Source: Micromonospora sonchi
Lineage (GTDB): Bacteria > Actinomycetota > Actinomycetes > Mycobacteriales > Micromonosporaceae
NCBI RefSeq assembly: GCF_014646235.1
Contig: NZ_BMNB01000005.1
Coordinates: forward strand, 186,001 to 250,000
DNA length: 64,000 nucleotides
Direction: 5' to 3'
The position numbers were made by a program, and so were the translations under genes. This document shows positions 9,099-17,658 of the stretch, piece by piece. Positions within the stretch are counted from its first letter, which is position 1. Every line of letters begins with the position of its first letter. A model generated the notes under the pieces. The model saw nothing but the letters and a program-made list of their open reading frames with translations. It was not told the origin of the DNA and made no database searches.

Positions 9099-9824
9099 TC
9101 AGTCGAAGAAGCGGGCCAGGTGGGCGGGGGAGGGGCCGGCGTCGTCGGGGCCGAGCGGGGTGAGATCGGCGAAGATCGAGGCGCCGTCGCTGCCGGCGTG
9201 CAAGGGATACCAGCGTGGCGTGCCCGGCGGGCGCATCACACAGACACCCTTGATGGTCTGTACGTCCAGCAGCCGGACATGGGTCGGGTCGGCCACCGCG
9301 TTGACATGACCCCACCACGGGCTCATCACGTGCAGCACGCCGCCCGGCCGGAGCGCCCGGTGACACTCGTCGAGCAGCGGCAGGAAGTCGAGCAGATGCT
9401 CCAGGATGTGCACCGCGAACAGCACGTCCACCGAGTCGTCCGCCAGCGGCAGGGAACCGGAGAGGTCGGCCACCGCGTCCACGCCCGCCGCCGGGAAGAT
9501 GTCCAGCCCGAGGTTGCCCGGCCACTGCTTGGTGGCGCCGCAGCCGAGGTCGACCACCACCGGGTCGCGGCCGCCCACCCGTACCCGGCACCAGACGCCG
9601 AAGACTCCGGCCAGCCGGCCGACCTGTTCGCGGAGCATCCGTAACTGCCCCGGCTCGTCGACCTCGCCGGTCAGGTGGGCGACGCCCCGGTCGAACCTGA
9701 CCTCGACCGCCAGCGAGCGCAGCCGGTCGTCGTGTTGAACGCGGTCCGCCCACGCCTCGGCGAGGAACCCGTCCACCGCCCGCAGCCGCTCGGCCGAGGG
9801 CGCCGTGTGTGCCATCGCGACCAT
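9099..9824 (-). CDS. BON-domain / SAM-dependent methyltransferase fusion
   Basis: 241 residues. Residues about 30-80 resemble a BON domain (VEVRFDRGVAHLTGEV...LREQVGRLAGV), a fold usually linked to lipid or membrane binding. Residues about 88-200 are a class I methyltransferase: VVDLGCGATKQ (SAM loop), GLDIFP (acidic loop end), DVLFAVHILEHL and LRPGGVLHVMSP. The substrate is unknown. The start could be the first ATG or the one three codons later. A 50-bp repeat follows its stop closely, and another lies upstream of its start (9875-9924). Confidence 0.8.
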   Translation of the reverse strand: MVAMAHTAPSAERLRAVDGFLAEAWADRVQHDDRLRSLAVEVRFDRGVAHLTGEVDEPGQLRMLREQVGRLAGVFGVWCRVRVGGRDPVVVDLGCGATKQWPGNLGLDIFPAAGVDAVADLSGSLPLADDSVDVLFAVHILEHLLDFLPLLDECHRALRPGGVLHVMSPWWGHVNAVADPTHVRLLDVQTIKGVCVMRPPGTPRWYPLHAGSDGASIFADLTPLGPDDAGPSPAHLARFFD

Positions 9825-9874
9825 GCGGCCACCTCCGGCCCGCCGTTACCCCATTCCCCGCCCGGTATGCGAAA

Positions 9875-9924
9875 GGAAGGGCCCCTTCTTAACGCCTCCG
9901 GTATAGGAAGGGCCCCCGCTTAAC
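9875..9924 (+). repeat. 50-bp paired-palindrome element, copy 2
   Basis: Half-units 9875-9893 and 9906-9924 flank the linker GCCTCCGGTATA. The stop codon of the minus-strand ABC-F gene (9920-9922) lies inside the second half-unit, so the element supplies the end of that gene. This is the one copy whose orientation opposes the neighbouring gene. Confidence 0.9.
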
Positions 9925-11557
9925 ACTCGGCAACCCGCCCGGCGGCGACGCGTAGCCGGCGGTCGAGGCGTACGACCTCCAGCATCCGCCGGTCATGGGT
10001 GACCAGCAGCAGCGTGCCCGGGTAGCTCGCCAGCGCCGACTCCAACTGCTCGATGGCCGGCAGATCCAGGTGGTTGGTGGGCTCGTCCAGCACCAGCAGG
10101 TTGACACCGCGCCCCTGCAACAGCGCCAGCGCGGCCCGGGTCCGCTCGCCGGGCGAGAGCGTCGCCGCCGGTCGCAGCACATGCTGGGCGCGCAGGCCGA
10201 ACTTGGCCAGCAGCGTGCGCGCGTCCGCCGGCGACAGTTCCGGTACGGCGGCTCGGAAGGCGTCGAGCAGCGGCACGTCCCCGAGGAAGACGCCCCGGGC
10301 CTGGTCCACCTCGCCGACCACCACCCCGGGGCCGAGCGCGGCCTGGCCGGCGTCCAGCGGCAGCCGGCCGAGCAGGGCGGCCAGCAGGGTCGACTTGCCG
10401 GACCCGTTCGCCCCGGTGATCGCCACCCGGTCGGCCCAATCGATCTGGAGGTTCACCGGGCCGAGGGTGAAGTCGCCCCGGCGTACCACGGCGTCGCGGA
10501 GAGTGGCCACGACGGCGCCGGCGCGGGGCGCGGCGGCGATCTCCATCCGCAGCTCCCACTCCTTGCGCGGCTCCTCGATCGCCTCCAGCCGTTCGATCAG
10601 CCGTTCGGTCTGTCGGGCCTTCGCCGCCTGCTTCTCGGTCGATTCGGACCGTAAGTTGCGGCCGATCTTGTCGTTGTCGGTGGCCTTGCGGCGGGCGTTG
10701 CGGACGCCCTTCTCCATCCAGGCCCGCTGGGTCCGGGCGCGAGCCTCCAACGCGGCCCTCGTCCCGGCGTACTCCTCGTAGTCGGCGCGCGCCTGGTGGC
10801 GGGCCACCTCCCGCTCCTCCAGGTACGCGCTGTAGCCGCCACCGAAGTGGTTGACCTGCTGCTGGTGCAGGTCCAGTTCCAGCACCCGGGTCACCGTGCG
10901 GGCCAGGAACTCCCGGTCGTGGCTGACCAGCACGGTGCCGGCCCGCAGCCCGGTGACGAAGCGTTCGAGCCGGTCCAGGCCGGCCAGGTCCAGGTCGTTG
11001 GTGGGCTCGTCGAGCAGGAAGATGTCGTACCGGCTGAGCAGCAACGAGGCCAGTCCGGCACGGGCGGCCTGGCCGCCGGAGAGCCCCGTCATCTCCCGGT
11101 CGAGGTCGACGGCGAGACCCAACTCGGCGGTCACCTCCTCGGCCCGCTCGTCGAGGTCGGCCCCGCCCAGGCCGAGCCAGCTCTCCAGCGCGCCGGCGTA
11201 GGCGTCGTCGGCGCCGGCTACCCCGGCGGTCAGTGCCTCCGTCGCCGCGGTCAGCGCAACCTCCGCTGCCGCTACCCCGGTGCGCCGGGCCAGGAACTCC
11301 CGGACCGTCTCGCCCGGCCGCCGCTCCGGTTCCTGCGGCAGATGCCCGACGCTCGCGCCGGGCGGGCTCACCGTGACTCTGCCGGCCTCTACCGGAAGCA
11401 ATCCGGCGAGGGTACGCAGCAGCGTCGACTTGCCCGCTCCGTTCGGCCCGACCAGGCCGACCACGTCGCCGGGCGCGACCACCAGGTCCAGCCCGGTGAA
11501 CAAGCTCCGGTCACCGTGTCCTGCGGCGAGGTCCTTGGCGATCAGCGTGGCGCTCAC
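9920..11557 (-). CDS. ABC-F family ATPase (two ABC domains, no membrane part)
   Basis: 545 residues with two ATP-binding cassettes. First: Walker A GPNGAGKST (37-45), signature LSGGQ, Walker B IFLLDEPTND. Second: GANGSGKST, signature LSPGE, LLVLDEPTNH. The linker between them (about 235-320) is Lys/Arg-rich, as in ribosome-acting ABC-F proteins. There are no membrane spans, so it is not a transporter. It may be a translation factor or an antibiotic-resistance ribosome-protection factor; sequence alone does not decide. The stop codon falls in a 50-bp repeat. It diverges from the ROK-like gene, with 132 bp between. Confidence 0.92.
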   Translation of the reverse strand: MSATLIAKDLAAGHGDRSLFTGLDLVVAPGDVVGLVGPNGAGKSTLLRTLAGLLPVEAGRVTVSPPGASVGHLPQEPERRPGETVREFLARRTGVAAAEVALTAATEALTAGVAGADDAYAGALESWLGLGGADLDERAEEVTAELGLAVDLDREMTGLSGGQAARAGLASLLLSRYDIFLLDEPTNDLDLAGLDRLERFVTGLRAGTVLVSHDREFLARTVTRVLELDLHQQQVNHFGGGYSAYLEEREVARHQARADYEEYAGTRAALEARARTQRAWMEKGVRNARRKATDNDKIGRNLRSESTEKQAAKARQTERLIERLEAIEEPRKEWELRMEIAAAPRAGAVVATLRDAVVRRGDFTLGPVNLQIDWADRVAITGANGSGKSTLLAALLGRLPLDAGQAALGPGVVVGEVDQARGVFLGDVPLLDAFRAAVPELSPADARTLLAKFGLRAQHVLRPAATLSPGERTRAALALLQGRGVNLLVLDEPTNHLDLPAIEQLESALASYPGTLLLVTHDRRMLEVVRLDRRLRVAAGRVAEC

Positions 11558-11689
11558 AAGCAGGCGAGCCTACCCGTCGCGGTGTACGGCCGGACCTCCA
11601 TGAACGTCCGTGGGCCGGCGGCGGCCCTGGCGGAGTGGTTGTCGCCGCCCGTCGCGCCCGCCTTCCGAGTACGAGGCAGACTCACGGTC

Positions 11690-12442
11690 GTGCAGACCAC
11701 TCTGGCGATCGACTGCGGTGGGGGCGGGATCAAGGCATCCGTGCTCGACGGCGCGGGCACCATGCGGGCACAACCGCTGCGGATGCCCACGCCGTACCCC
11801 CTGCCACCGGAGCTGTTCGTCAAGACCCTGCTGGAATTGGGTGCCCGGCTGCCGCCGGCGGACCGGGTGACGGTGGGGATGCCGGGCATGATCCGGCACG
11901 GTGTGGTTATCGCCACCCCGCACTACGTGACCCGCTCCGGCCCACGCAGCCGGGTCGACCCGGCGCTGCTCGCCCAGTGGTCGGGCTACGACGCCCGAAA
12001 CGCCCTCGCCGTGGCGTTCGGGCTGCCCACGCTGGTGCTCAACGACGCCGAGGTGCACGGTGCCGGGGTGGTCGCGGGCACCGGCTGCGAGCTGGTCCTG
12101 ACGCTGGGCACCGGGCTGGGCAGCGCGCTCTTCGACGGCGGGGTGCTCGCCCCGCACCTGGAACTGTCGCACGCCCCGGTGCGCTGGGGCACCACCTACG
12201 ACACGTACGTCGGCGAGCCGGAGCGCCGCCGCCTGGGCGACGCGTTCTGGTCCCGCCGGATCCGGCAGGTGGTCGACGGCTTGCGTCCGGTCTTCCGCTG
12301 GGACCGGCTATACCTCGGCGGCGGCAACGCCCGGCTGATCCGTCCCGAGCAGCTCGCCCGGATGGGCGACGACGTGGTGGTGGTCCCCAACAGCGCCGGC
12401 ATAGTAGGCGGCGTCCGCGCCTGGGACCTCGCCCCGGTGTAA
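11690..12442 (+). CDS. ROK-family sugar kinase-like protein (polyphosphate-glucokinase-like)
   Basis: 250 residues from GTG 11690. N-terminal IDCGGGGIKASVLD is the phosphate-binding start of the ASKHA fold. VLNDAEVHGAGVVAGTG and LTLGTGLGSALFDGG are the catalytic Asp and phosphate-2 regions of ROK kinases and polyphosphate glucokinases. YLGGGNARLI is the adenosine-binding motif. The zinc-binding CXCGXXGC of classical ROK proteins is absent, as in polyphosphate glucokinases. The phosphate donor and sugar cannot be assigned. The stop TAA is followed at once by a 50-bp repeat. Confidence 0.82.
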   Translation: MQTTLAIDCGGGGIKASVLDGAGTMRAQPLRMPTPYPLPPELFVKTLLELGARLPPADRVTVGMPGMIRHGVVIATPHYVTRSGPRSRVDPALLAQWSGYDARNALAVAFGLPTLVLNDAEVHGAGVVAGTGCELVLTLGTGLGSALFDGGVLAPHLELSHAPVRWGTTYDTYVGEPERRRLGDAFWSRRIRQVVDGLRPVFRWDRLYLGGGNARLIRPEQLARMGDDVVVVPNSAGIVGGVRAWDLAPV

Positions 12443-12492
12443 GGAAGGGCCCCTTGTTAACGCCTGCGGTATAGGAAGGGCCCCTTATTAAC
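12443..12492 (+). repeat. 50-bp paired-palindrome element, copy 3
   Basis: Half-units 12443-12461 and 12474-12492 with linker GCCTGCGGTATA. The first base follows directly after the TAA stop of the ROK-like gene (12440-12442), so there is no gap between gene and element. Both half-units are near the consensus GGAAGGGCCCCTTNTTAAC. Confidence 0.92.
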
Positions 12493-12621
12493 AGCGGTTG
12501 ACAGCCCGGCACCCGGCGCGGGGATGTGCGTCCCGCCAGAAAAGCGCTCGGGAACAGTCGCGGTACGGCCGGTGTTGTGCCAGCGTCGGGAGAGTGGTGC
12601 GACACGGAGGGGGTGGGCGGA

Positions 12622-13002
12622 ATGGATCTTCTGGCCGAGTACCGGCGGGCGACCCTGTTCTTCGAGACCGGGGACCCGATCGGCGCGGCCCGGCTGCTCG
12701 AACCGATCGTCGAGGCCGAGCCCGACAACGCCGCGGTACGGCAGCTGCTGGCCCGGGCGTACTACCAGTCGGCCCAACTCAGCCGGGCCGAGCAGCAACT
12801 GCGGGAGCTGGTCGACCGCAACCCCAGCGACCACTACGCCCACCACGTGCTGGGCCGGACGCTGGAGCGGCTGAACCGGCACACGGACGCCCTGCGGCAC
12901 CTGCGCATCGCGGCGGCCATGCACAGCTCCGAGAACGACGACAACGACTACACGACCGCCCTGCGGCGGGTTGAGACCAGGGTCGGCGGCGGTGGCCGCT
13001 GA
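12622..13002 (+). CDS. Small TPR protein
   Basis: 126 residues made almost wholly of three TPR-like helix pairs: GAARLLEPIVEAEPDNAAVR, RAEQQLRELVDRNPSDHYAH and HVLGRTLERLNRHTDALRHL. TPRs bind other proteins; no enzyme domain is present. Start ATG 12622 was chosen because the repeats begin there; the frame is open upstream but that part is not repeat-like. A strong hairpin follows at 13041, so it is a single-gene unit. Partner unknown. Confidence 0.8.
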   Translation: MDLLAEYRRATLFFETGDPIGAARLLEPIVEAEPDNAAVRQLLARAYYQSAQLSRAEQQLRELVDRNPSDHYAHHVLGRTLERLNRHTDALRHLRIAAAMHSSENDDNDYTTALRRVETRVGGGGR

Positions 13003-13040
13003 GGCCATCCCGGCGGTGTTGATCGCCGAAGCGTGACGCG

Positions 13041-13076
13041 CGACGAGGGGAAGCCCATCCGGGCTTCCCCTCGTCG
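13041..13076. terminator. 16-bp perfect hairpin after the TPR gene
   Basis: Arms 13041-13056 and 13061-13076 pair fully around ATCC, 38 bp past the stop. Likely intrinsic terminator. Confidence 0.8.
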
Positions 13077-13169
13077 TCTCAGCGGAGGGTGGACCGTACG
13101 GGCTGCCGGAGCCGCCGGCCGGCGTGCCTACCATGGCCGCATGGGAGCCGACCGGACGGTGGACGCGGC

Positions 13170-13424
13170 ATGAAGCTGAAGCTGGACCTGCACGACATCT
13201 TCAACAAGGGCCACGACATCGACCGGGCGCTACGGGGGATCATGGACGAGGCAATGGCGAAGAAGGCCACCCTCGTCGAGATCATCCCCGGCAAGGGTTC
13301 CGGCCAGTTGAAGAAGCGGGTGCTGCGCTTCCTCGACCAGAAGGACGTCAAGCAGCTCTACCACCGGGTGGAGAAGGACTCCAAGAACTTCGGTCGCGTC
13401 TTCGTACATTTCCGCTGGAAATAA
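13170..13424 (+). CDS. Smr-like small protein
   Basis: 84 residues, close to a lone Smr domain. LDLHDIF near the N-terminus matches the LDLHG strand, and VEIIPGKGSGQLKKRVLRFL matches the GxGxG nucleic-acid loop of the Smr (small MutS-related) family. Smr domains nick or bind branched DNA or RNA. The usual LDLHG glycine is Asp here, so nuclease activity is uncertain. ATG 13170 was chosen because the domain begins at once. It stands alone between two likely transcription signals. Confidence 0.75.
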   Translation: MKLKLDLHDIFNKGHDIDRALRGIMDEAMAKKATLVEIIPGKGSGQLKKRVLRFLDQKDVKQLYHRVEKDSKNFGRVFVHFRWK

Positions 13425-13623
13425 GAGCCCCAGCCTTCGGACCTCCCACGAGATCCCCTGCACGCTGCTGAGCTGCTCAGACGCCTCCCGTCATTTTCCG
13501 CCGCCGTTCGCCGGCTACTCGGGCTCGGTTGTCCGGCGCTGCCGCGTGTCGCGGGTGCAGGTCTGACCGCCATCCAGTTCGTAGCGGGGCAACGCGCGGC
13601 GTGGGCCGTCGCGCAGGGGTGAT

Positions 13624-13650
13624 GCAACCTTCGTGGACGACCCGTCCGTC
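13624..13650 (+). promoter_or_regulatory. Likely SigE/ECF-type promoter of the sigma factor gene
   Basis: GCAACC (13624-13629), 17 bp, CGTC (13647-13650), ending 37 bp before the sigma-factor ATG. The same spacing and bases are found upstream of the second SigE-family gene (60221-60247). This fits self-activation. Inferred from pattern only. Confidence 0.5.
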
Positions 13651-13687
13651 GTACGACCGTGATGGTCACCAGAGAGAAAAGACCGCG

Positions 13688-14179
13688 ATGAGGCGGGCCG
13701 ACGCGGACGACTTCGAGGCCTTCGTCGCAGACCGGATGGACCGCTGGCGACGTAGCGCCTTCCTGCTGTGTCAGGACTGGCACAGTGCCGACGACATCGT
13801 CTCGGTCACGGTCGCGAGGCTCTACCGGAGTTGGCGCACGGTGAGTCGGGCGGACAACCGCGACGCGTACGCGCAGCGGGTTCTGACCCGCTGCTGGCTC
13901 GACGAGCGGCGCCGGCCCTGGAGCAACCGGGAACAGTCGTGGGCGGAGGTGCCGGACATGGCGGCCGCGGTGCCGGAGGTGGTGACCGACCGGGACGGGC
14001 TCGCCGCGTTGCTGCGCTCGCTCGCCCCGAAGCAGCGGGCGGTGCTCGTCCTGCGCTTCTACCTCGACTACTCCGTGGAAGAGACCGCTCGGATGCTCGG
14101 CATCTCCGCCGGCACCGTCAAGAGCCAGTCCGCACGCGGGCTGGCGACCCTGCGCACCATCGCCAGTGGACAGGTCTGA
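13688..14179 (+). CDS. SigE-family (ECF-like) RNA polymerase sigma factor
   Basis: 163 residues. Region 2 runs from FEAFVADRMDRWRRSAFLL to VARLYRSWR (core and -10 binding). Region 4 is LAPKQRAVLVLRFYLDYSVEETARMLGISAGTVKSQSARGL-type, with the recognition helix GTVKSQS (-35 binding). Length and the FLLCQDWHSADD stretch fit the actinobacterial SigE family. The membrane protein gene follows 16 bp later with its own GAGGAG, which is the usual sigma/regulator pair. Upstream lies a GCAACC-17-CGTC promoter-like site. Confidence 0.92.
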   Translation: MRRADADDFEAFVADRMDRWRRSAFLLCQDWHSADDIVSVTVARLYRSWRTVSRADNRDAYAQRVLTRCWLDERRRPWSNREQSWAEVPDMAAAVPEVVTDRDGLAALLRSLAPKQRAVLVLRFYLDYSVEETARMLGISAGTVKSQSARGLATLRTIASGQV

Positions 14180-14195
14180 GAGAGGAGTGCACCAG

Positions 14196-15035
14196 ATGAG
14201 CCATCAGTTGTTCGACGAGTTGATCGGTACCCCACCGCCGCCGGCGGTCGATGTTCGAGGCATCGTCCGGCGGGAACGGCGGGCCAGGGCCGCCCGGCGG
14301 CTCGGCGGCTCGTTGGCCGCCGTGCTGGCCGTGGCGATTGCCGGCGGCGTCAGCATCTCCGTACGCGATCAGCAGCCCGGCGGGGCGCTGGCCACGCCGC
14401 AGGCCGCTGCCTCCTCGTCCGCCGCGGACACCCGGTTCCGCCTGGTCTTCAGCACGAGTGAGACGACCGGCGCCACCGCCAAACGCCTCGCCAAGGAGCT
14501 GGACCGGGCGCTCCGAAAGGTGGCGCCGGGCGCGACGTGGATCTGGATGCCGGAGTACATCGGCGAGCCTCGCAAGCCGGACGGGCAACCGCCGGCGTTC
14601 ACCCACCAGAGAGAGGACAACTCAGACTTCGTCTATGGCTCCTCCGGCATCTCCTACCAGGGACGCAAGGGCTCCCTGGGCCTGTCGATCACCCCTGACG
14701 TGCACCCCGACACGTCCGCCGAACCGGCCGGGATCCACTGGCCGTGCCAGCTCCCGGCGGACATCCAGGAGGACACGCGTTACCGGAGGGTGTGCGAGGA
14801 GGGCACGACCCCGAGTGGCGCCAAGATGAGGATCGAAACCTACACCGGCAAGCGGCAGCAGAGCGTGCAGCACCTCGTCTTGATCCAGTTGCCCGACAAC
14901 CGGGCGCTCGAGGTGGGCGTGCTGAACATGGTCGGGGTCGACGAGTCGGCGGTTCCCGCGCAGCCGGAGTCTCCACTCTCCGTGGAGCAGGTGAAGGCCA
15001 TCGCCTTGGAGATCGCCGAGCAGGTCAAGGCCTGA
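14196..15035 (+). CDS. Single-pass membrane protein paired with the sigma factor
   Basis: 279 residues. A short cytoplasmic start with PPPPAVDVRGIVRRERRARAARR is followed by one membrane segment (about 45-62, LGGSLAAVLAVAIAGGVSI) and an extracellular part of about 215 residues with no recognised domain. The position straight after sigma, and the cytoplasmic DVRGIVRRERR stretch, resemble partners of SigE-family sigma factors. No zinc-binding anti-sigma motif (HxxxCxxC) is present. Start ATG 14196 has GAGGAG eight bases upstream. Its role as an anti-sigma factor is inference. Confidence 0.7.
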   Translation: MSHQLFDELIGTPPPPAVDVRGIVRRERRARAARRLGGSLAAVLAVAIAGGVSISVRDQQPGGALATPQAAASSSAADTRFRLVFSTSETTGATAKRLAKELDRALRKVAPGATWIWMPEYIGEPRKPDGQPPAFTHQREDNSDFVYGSSGISYQGRKGSLGLSITPDVHPDTSAEPAGIHWPCQLPADIQEDTRYRRVCEEGTTPSGAKMRIETYTGKRQQSVQHLVLIQLPDNRALEVGVLNMVGVDESAVPAQPESPLSVEQVKAIALEIAEQVKA

Positions 15036-15096
15036 CAGCCGTCGAGGCGGGTGGGGCAGAGGGCGGGGCGGGGTTGAGGGCGGGGCGGGGGCGGGG

Positions 15097-17514
15097 CTAG
15101 AGGGGGTAGGTGTGGGCTACGGCGAGCAGGTCGGAGGTGTGGGAGCCGGCGATGCCGACGTGGGGTGGGCGGGGGCGGAATCCGGGCAGCTCGTCGAGGC
15201 CGTCGCTGGCGTCCATCGCGCGTAGCGCGACCCGCTCCGCCCTCGGCTCGACGGTCAGAGTGATCTCGATTCCCTCGGGCGGTGGGGCGTGGAAGACCAC
15301 CCCGAAGCCCCACCGGCCGTCGCGCGGCTCGACCGGCACCGGGCGTCCCGCCACCTGGGCGGTGCGGACCGTCGCGGTCGCCGTGTCGACGTGCAGGGTG
15401 ATCAGGCGTACCGGGCGTTGCGGGGTGAGCCGCAGCCGCAGGGTGCGCTCGCCGGCCGTGGTGGTGTCGGCCAGCACGTCCAGCCGGGGCGCGGGCAGCT
15501 CGGTGGCCTGCGCCGGGCCGCCGAGCAACTCGGCGCGGCCGATGCCGGGGAAGTCGTCGGCGACGGAGACCGGCCCGGCCACGTAGCCGGCGGTCCAGGG
15601 CTGTGGCGCGGACTCGCGGCTGAGCCAGCGGGCCTGGCCGGTGCCGGTGTCCAGCGCGTACATCAGGTGGCTGGACGCGGGGTGGGCGGCGTCGAACCGG
15701 TCGACGGCGAGGCCGATCCCGGCGCACACCACCGCCGCCAGCGCGGCGGCGCCGGCCGGCAGGGCGCCGAGCCGGCGGGCCCGCAGCGCCACCATGCCCC
15801 GCTGGCCACCGGCCTGCGGATGCAGCAGGTCGACCACCGGCAGCACGGCCAGGCCGAGCAGCACCGCGAAGAGCGCCGCGACGCCGCCCATCGCCATGCC
15901 CAGCGCCGGGAAGAGCAGCACCACGGTCGGCAGCAGCACGACCACCGCCACCGCGGCGGCGGCGGTCGCCGCGATCACCGGCACCGGGCCGTCCAGACGA
16001 CCGGCCATCGCCACCAGCCCGGCCAGCGCCCCGGCCAGGGCCGGCAGGGTCGCGAGGTACGCGCCGCCGGGCACCAGGACCGCCAGCAGTACGCCGAGCA
16101 GCGCCAACCAGGCCAGCCCGCCGATGGCCAGCGCGGCCGGACCGACCCGTCGACGGGTCAGCGCGTACCAGGCGCAGAGGACCGCGGCGGCGATCGCCAG
16201 CACGGCCAGCCGGTACCAGGTGGGCCGGTACGGGTCGAGCAGCTCGGCGTAGCCCGGCCGGACGGCGGTGATCCCCGCCCAGAACAGCTGCGCGCCGAGC
16301 GGGGCCACCACGATCGGCATCAGGGCCAGCCCGAACCCGGCGACCAGCCGACCGACGGTGACCCGGCCCCGGCGCCGGGCCAGCCAGCCCAGGACCAGCA
16401 CGCCGGCCAGCGCCAGCAGCGCCAACGGCAGCACCAACACCCCGGGGTAGCGGGCCAGTCCGCCGGGGACCGGGAAGTAGGTGGCGTCCTGGCCGGCGCG
16501 CAGGGTGCCCAGGTCGGTCCGGCCGAACTCGCGTACCAGGCCCAGCGCGTTGTCCCCGTGGTGCTGGAGGCTGGCCCGGTCCATCGACTCCGGGGTGTCC
16601 AGCGGGGTGTGGTAGATCGCACCGCCGTCGAGGTACGCCGAGTTCAGCCCGACGAACCCGGCGTCGAGGAAGGCGGTGAAGTCGGTGTCGTTGGGCAGCG
16701 CGCGGTAGACCTCCACCGCGAACGAGGTGCCCACCGGGTGCGGCGCGCCGCGACCGAAGACTTCGACCAGCGCGGCGTTCTTCGGCGACGTCTCGAACAT
16801 GATCACCGGGCCGGTGCGGCCCCGCGCCTCCAGGTTGAGCACCACCCCCCTGCCGGCGGCGAGCGGATGGTCGGAGGCGAAGGCCGACGCGCCGCACAGG
16901 CACGCCTCCTCCGCGTCGGTGAGCAGCAGCACGACGTCGTTGCGGAGTCGGGGTCCGCTGGTCAGCGCCCGTGCCACCTCCAGGATGGTGCCCACCCCGG
17001 CACCGTTGTCGTTACCGCCCGGCCCGCTCTGCACCGAGTCGTAGTGGGCGACCAGGAACACGGTGCCGGTGGGGTCGGTGCCGGGCAGCCGGGTCACCAG
17101 GTTGCGGACCCGGGCCAGGGTGGCGCCGCCGGCCGCGCCGGTGAGCTGACCGGCCTCCTCGGCCACGGTGTCCTGCACCTCGGTCTCCAGGCCGAGGCCG
17201 CGCAGCACCGCCTCCAGGTGGGCGCGGACCGCGTCGTTCGCCGGGCTGCCCGCCGGATGGATCCGCTCGGCGATGTGCTGTACGTGCGCGTACGCTCGCG
17301 GGGCGCTGAACTCCTCGGCCGGCGCGTCGGCCGGCCGGGGTGCCGGCGGGCGCAGGTCGAACAGCACAGCCGCGCCGACGGCGACGAGCGCCACCAGCGC
17401 TGCCAGCGCGGCGAGGGGACGCCGGCGGGGCCGGGCGAGGGCACGGTCGGCGGCGGGGCTGGGGGGTGCGCCCACGGGTGGCTCCTCGGGGGTGGGAACT
17501 GGGTGGGTAATCAT
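15097..17514 (-). CDS. M28-family membrane metallopeptidase
   Basis: 805 residues. One membrane span near residues 30-50 is followed by an M28 peptidase domain (about 60-320): FLVAHYDSVQSGPGGNDNGAG (metal His/Asp), LLLTDAEEACLCGASAF (catalytic Glu pair) and NDTDFTAFLDAGFVGLNSAYLDGG with IYHTPLDTPE (last metal His). A long C-terminal half holds about eight hydrophobic spans and an extracytoplasmic tail. The layout matches bacterial relatives of endoplasmic aminopeptidases such as Fxna/ERMP1. It should cleave peptides outside the cell membrane. Start ATG 17514 was chosen at the beginning of the Pro-rich N-terminus; the frame is open far upstream but there overlaps the divergent regulator. Confidence 0.88.
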   Translation of the reverse strand: MITHPVPTPEEPPVGAPPSPAADRALARPRRRPLAALAALVALVAVGAAVLFDLRPPAPRPADAPAEEFSAPRAYAHVQHIAERIHPAGSPANDAVRAHLEAVLRGLGLETEVQDTVAEEAGQLTGAAGGATLARVRNLVTRLPGTDPTGTVFLVAHYDSVQSGPGGNDNGAGVGTILEVARALTSGPRLRNDVVLLLTDAEEACLCGASAFASDHPLAAGRGVVLNLEARGRTGPVIMFETSPKNAALVEVFGRGAPHPVGTSFAVEVYRALPNDTDFTAFLDAGFVGLNSAYLDGGAIYHTPLDTPESMDRASLQHHGDNALGLVREFGRTDLGTLRAGQDATYFPVPGGLARYPGVLVLPLALLALAGVLVLGWLARRRGRVTVGRLVAGFGLALMPIVVAPLGAQLFWAGITAVRPGYAELLDPYRPTWYRLAVLAIAAAVLCAWYALTRRRVGPAALAIGGLAWLALLGVLLAVLVPGGAYLATLPALAGALAGLVAMAGRLDGPVPVIAATAAAAVAVVVLLPTVVLLFPALGMAMGGVAALFAVLLGLAVLPVVDLLHPQAGGQRGMVALRARRLGALPAGAAALAAVVCAGIGLAVDRFDAAHPASSHLMYALDTGTGQARWLSRESAPQPWTAGYVAGPVSVADDFPGIGRAELLGGPAQATELPAPRLDVLADTTTAGERTLRLRLTPQRPVRLITLHVDTATATVRTAQVAGRPVPVEPRDGRWGFGVVFHAPPPEGIEITLTVEPRAERVALRAMDASDGLDELPGFRPRPPHVGIAGSHTSDLLAVAHTYPL

Positions 17515-17658
17515 CCCCGATGCCGGCCCAGGGCATCCCGTCGTGTTGTGTGCGAACGTTGTGTAATACAGGATCAGCAGGGCAGCCGGAAGGAGCCCGA
17601 CATCACCAGCGATCTCCCGCCCGTCGCGGCGGCGACCTGGCCGCACCGGGGGACCGGT

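Noticed and set aside
9043-9924. Paired GGGCCCC repeats as a CRISPR array
   Set aside because: Each site has only two half-units with a fixed 12-bp linker and no variable spacers; there are no cas genes.
17564-17569. TAATAC as a -10 box between the M28 and receiver-PP2C genes
   Set aside because: No -35 at a proper distance on either strand.
15289-17658. Very long plus-strand frame ahead of the receiver-PP2C protein
   Set aside because: It lies antisense to the M28 peptidase and its translation has Arg/Gly/Gln-rich shadow composition; the real protein starts near 17659.
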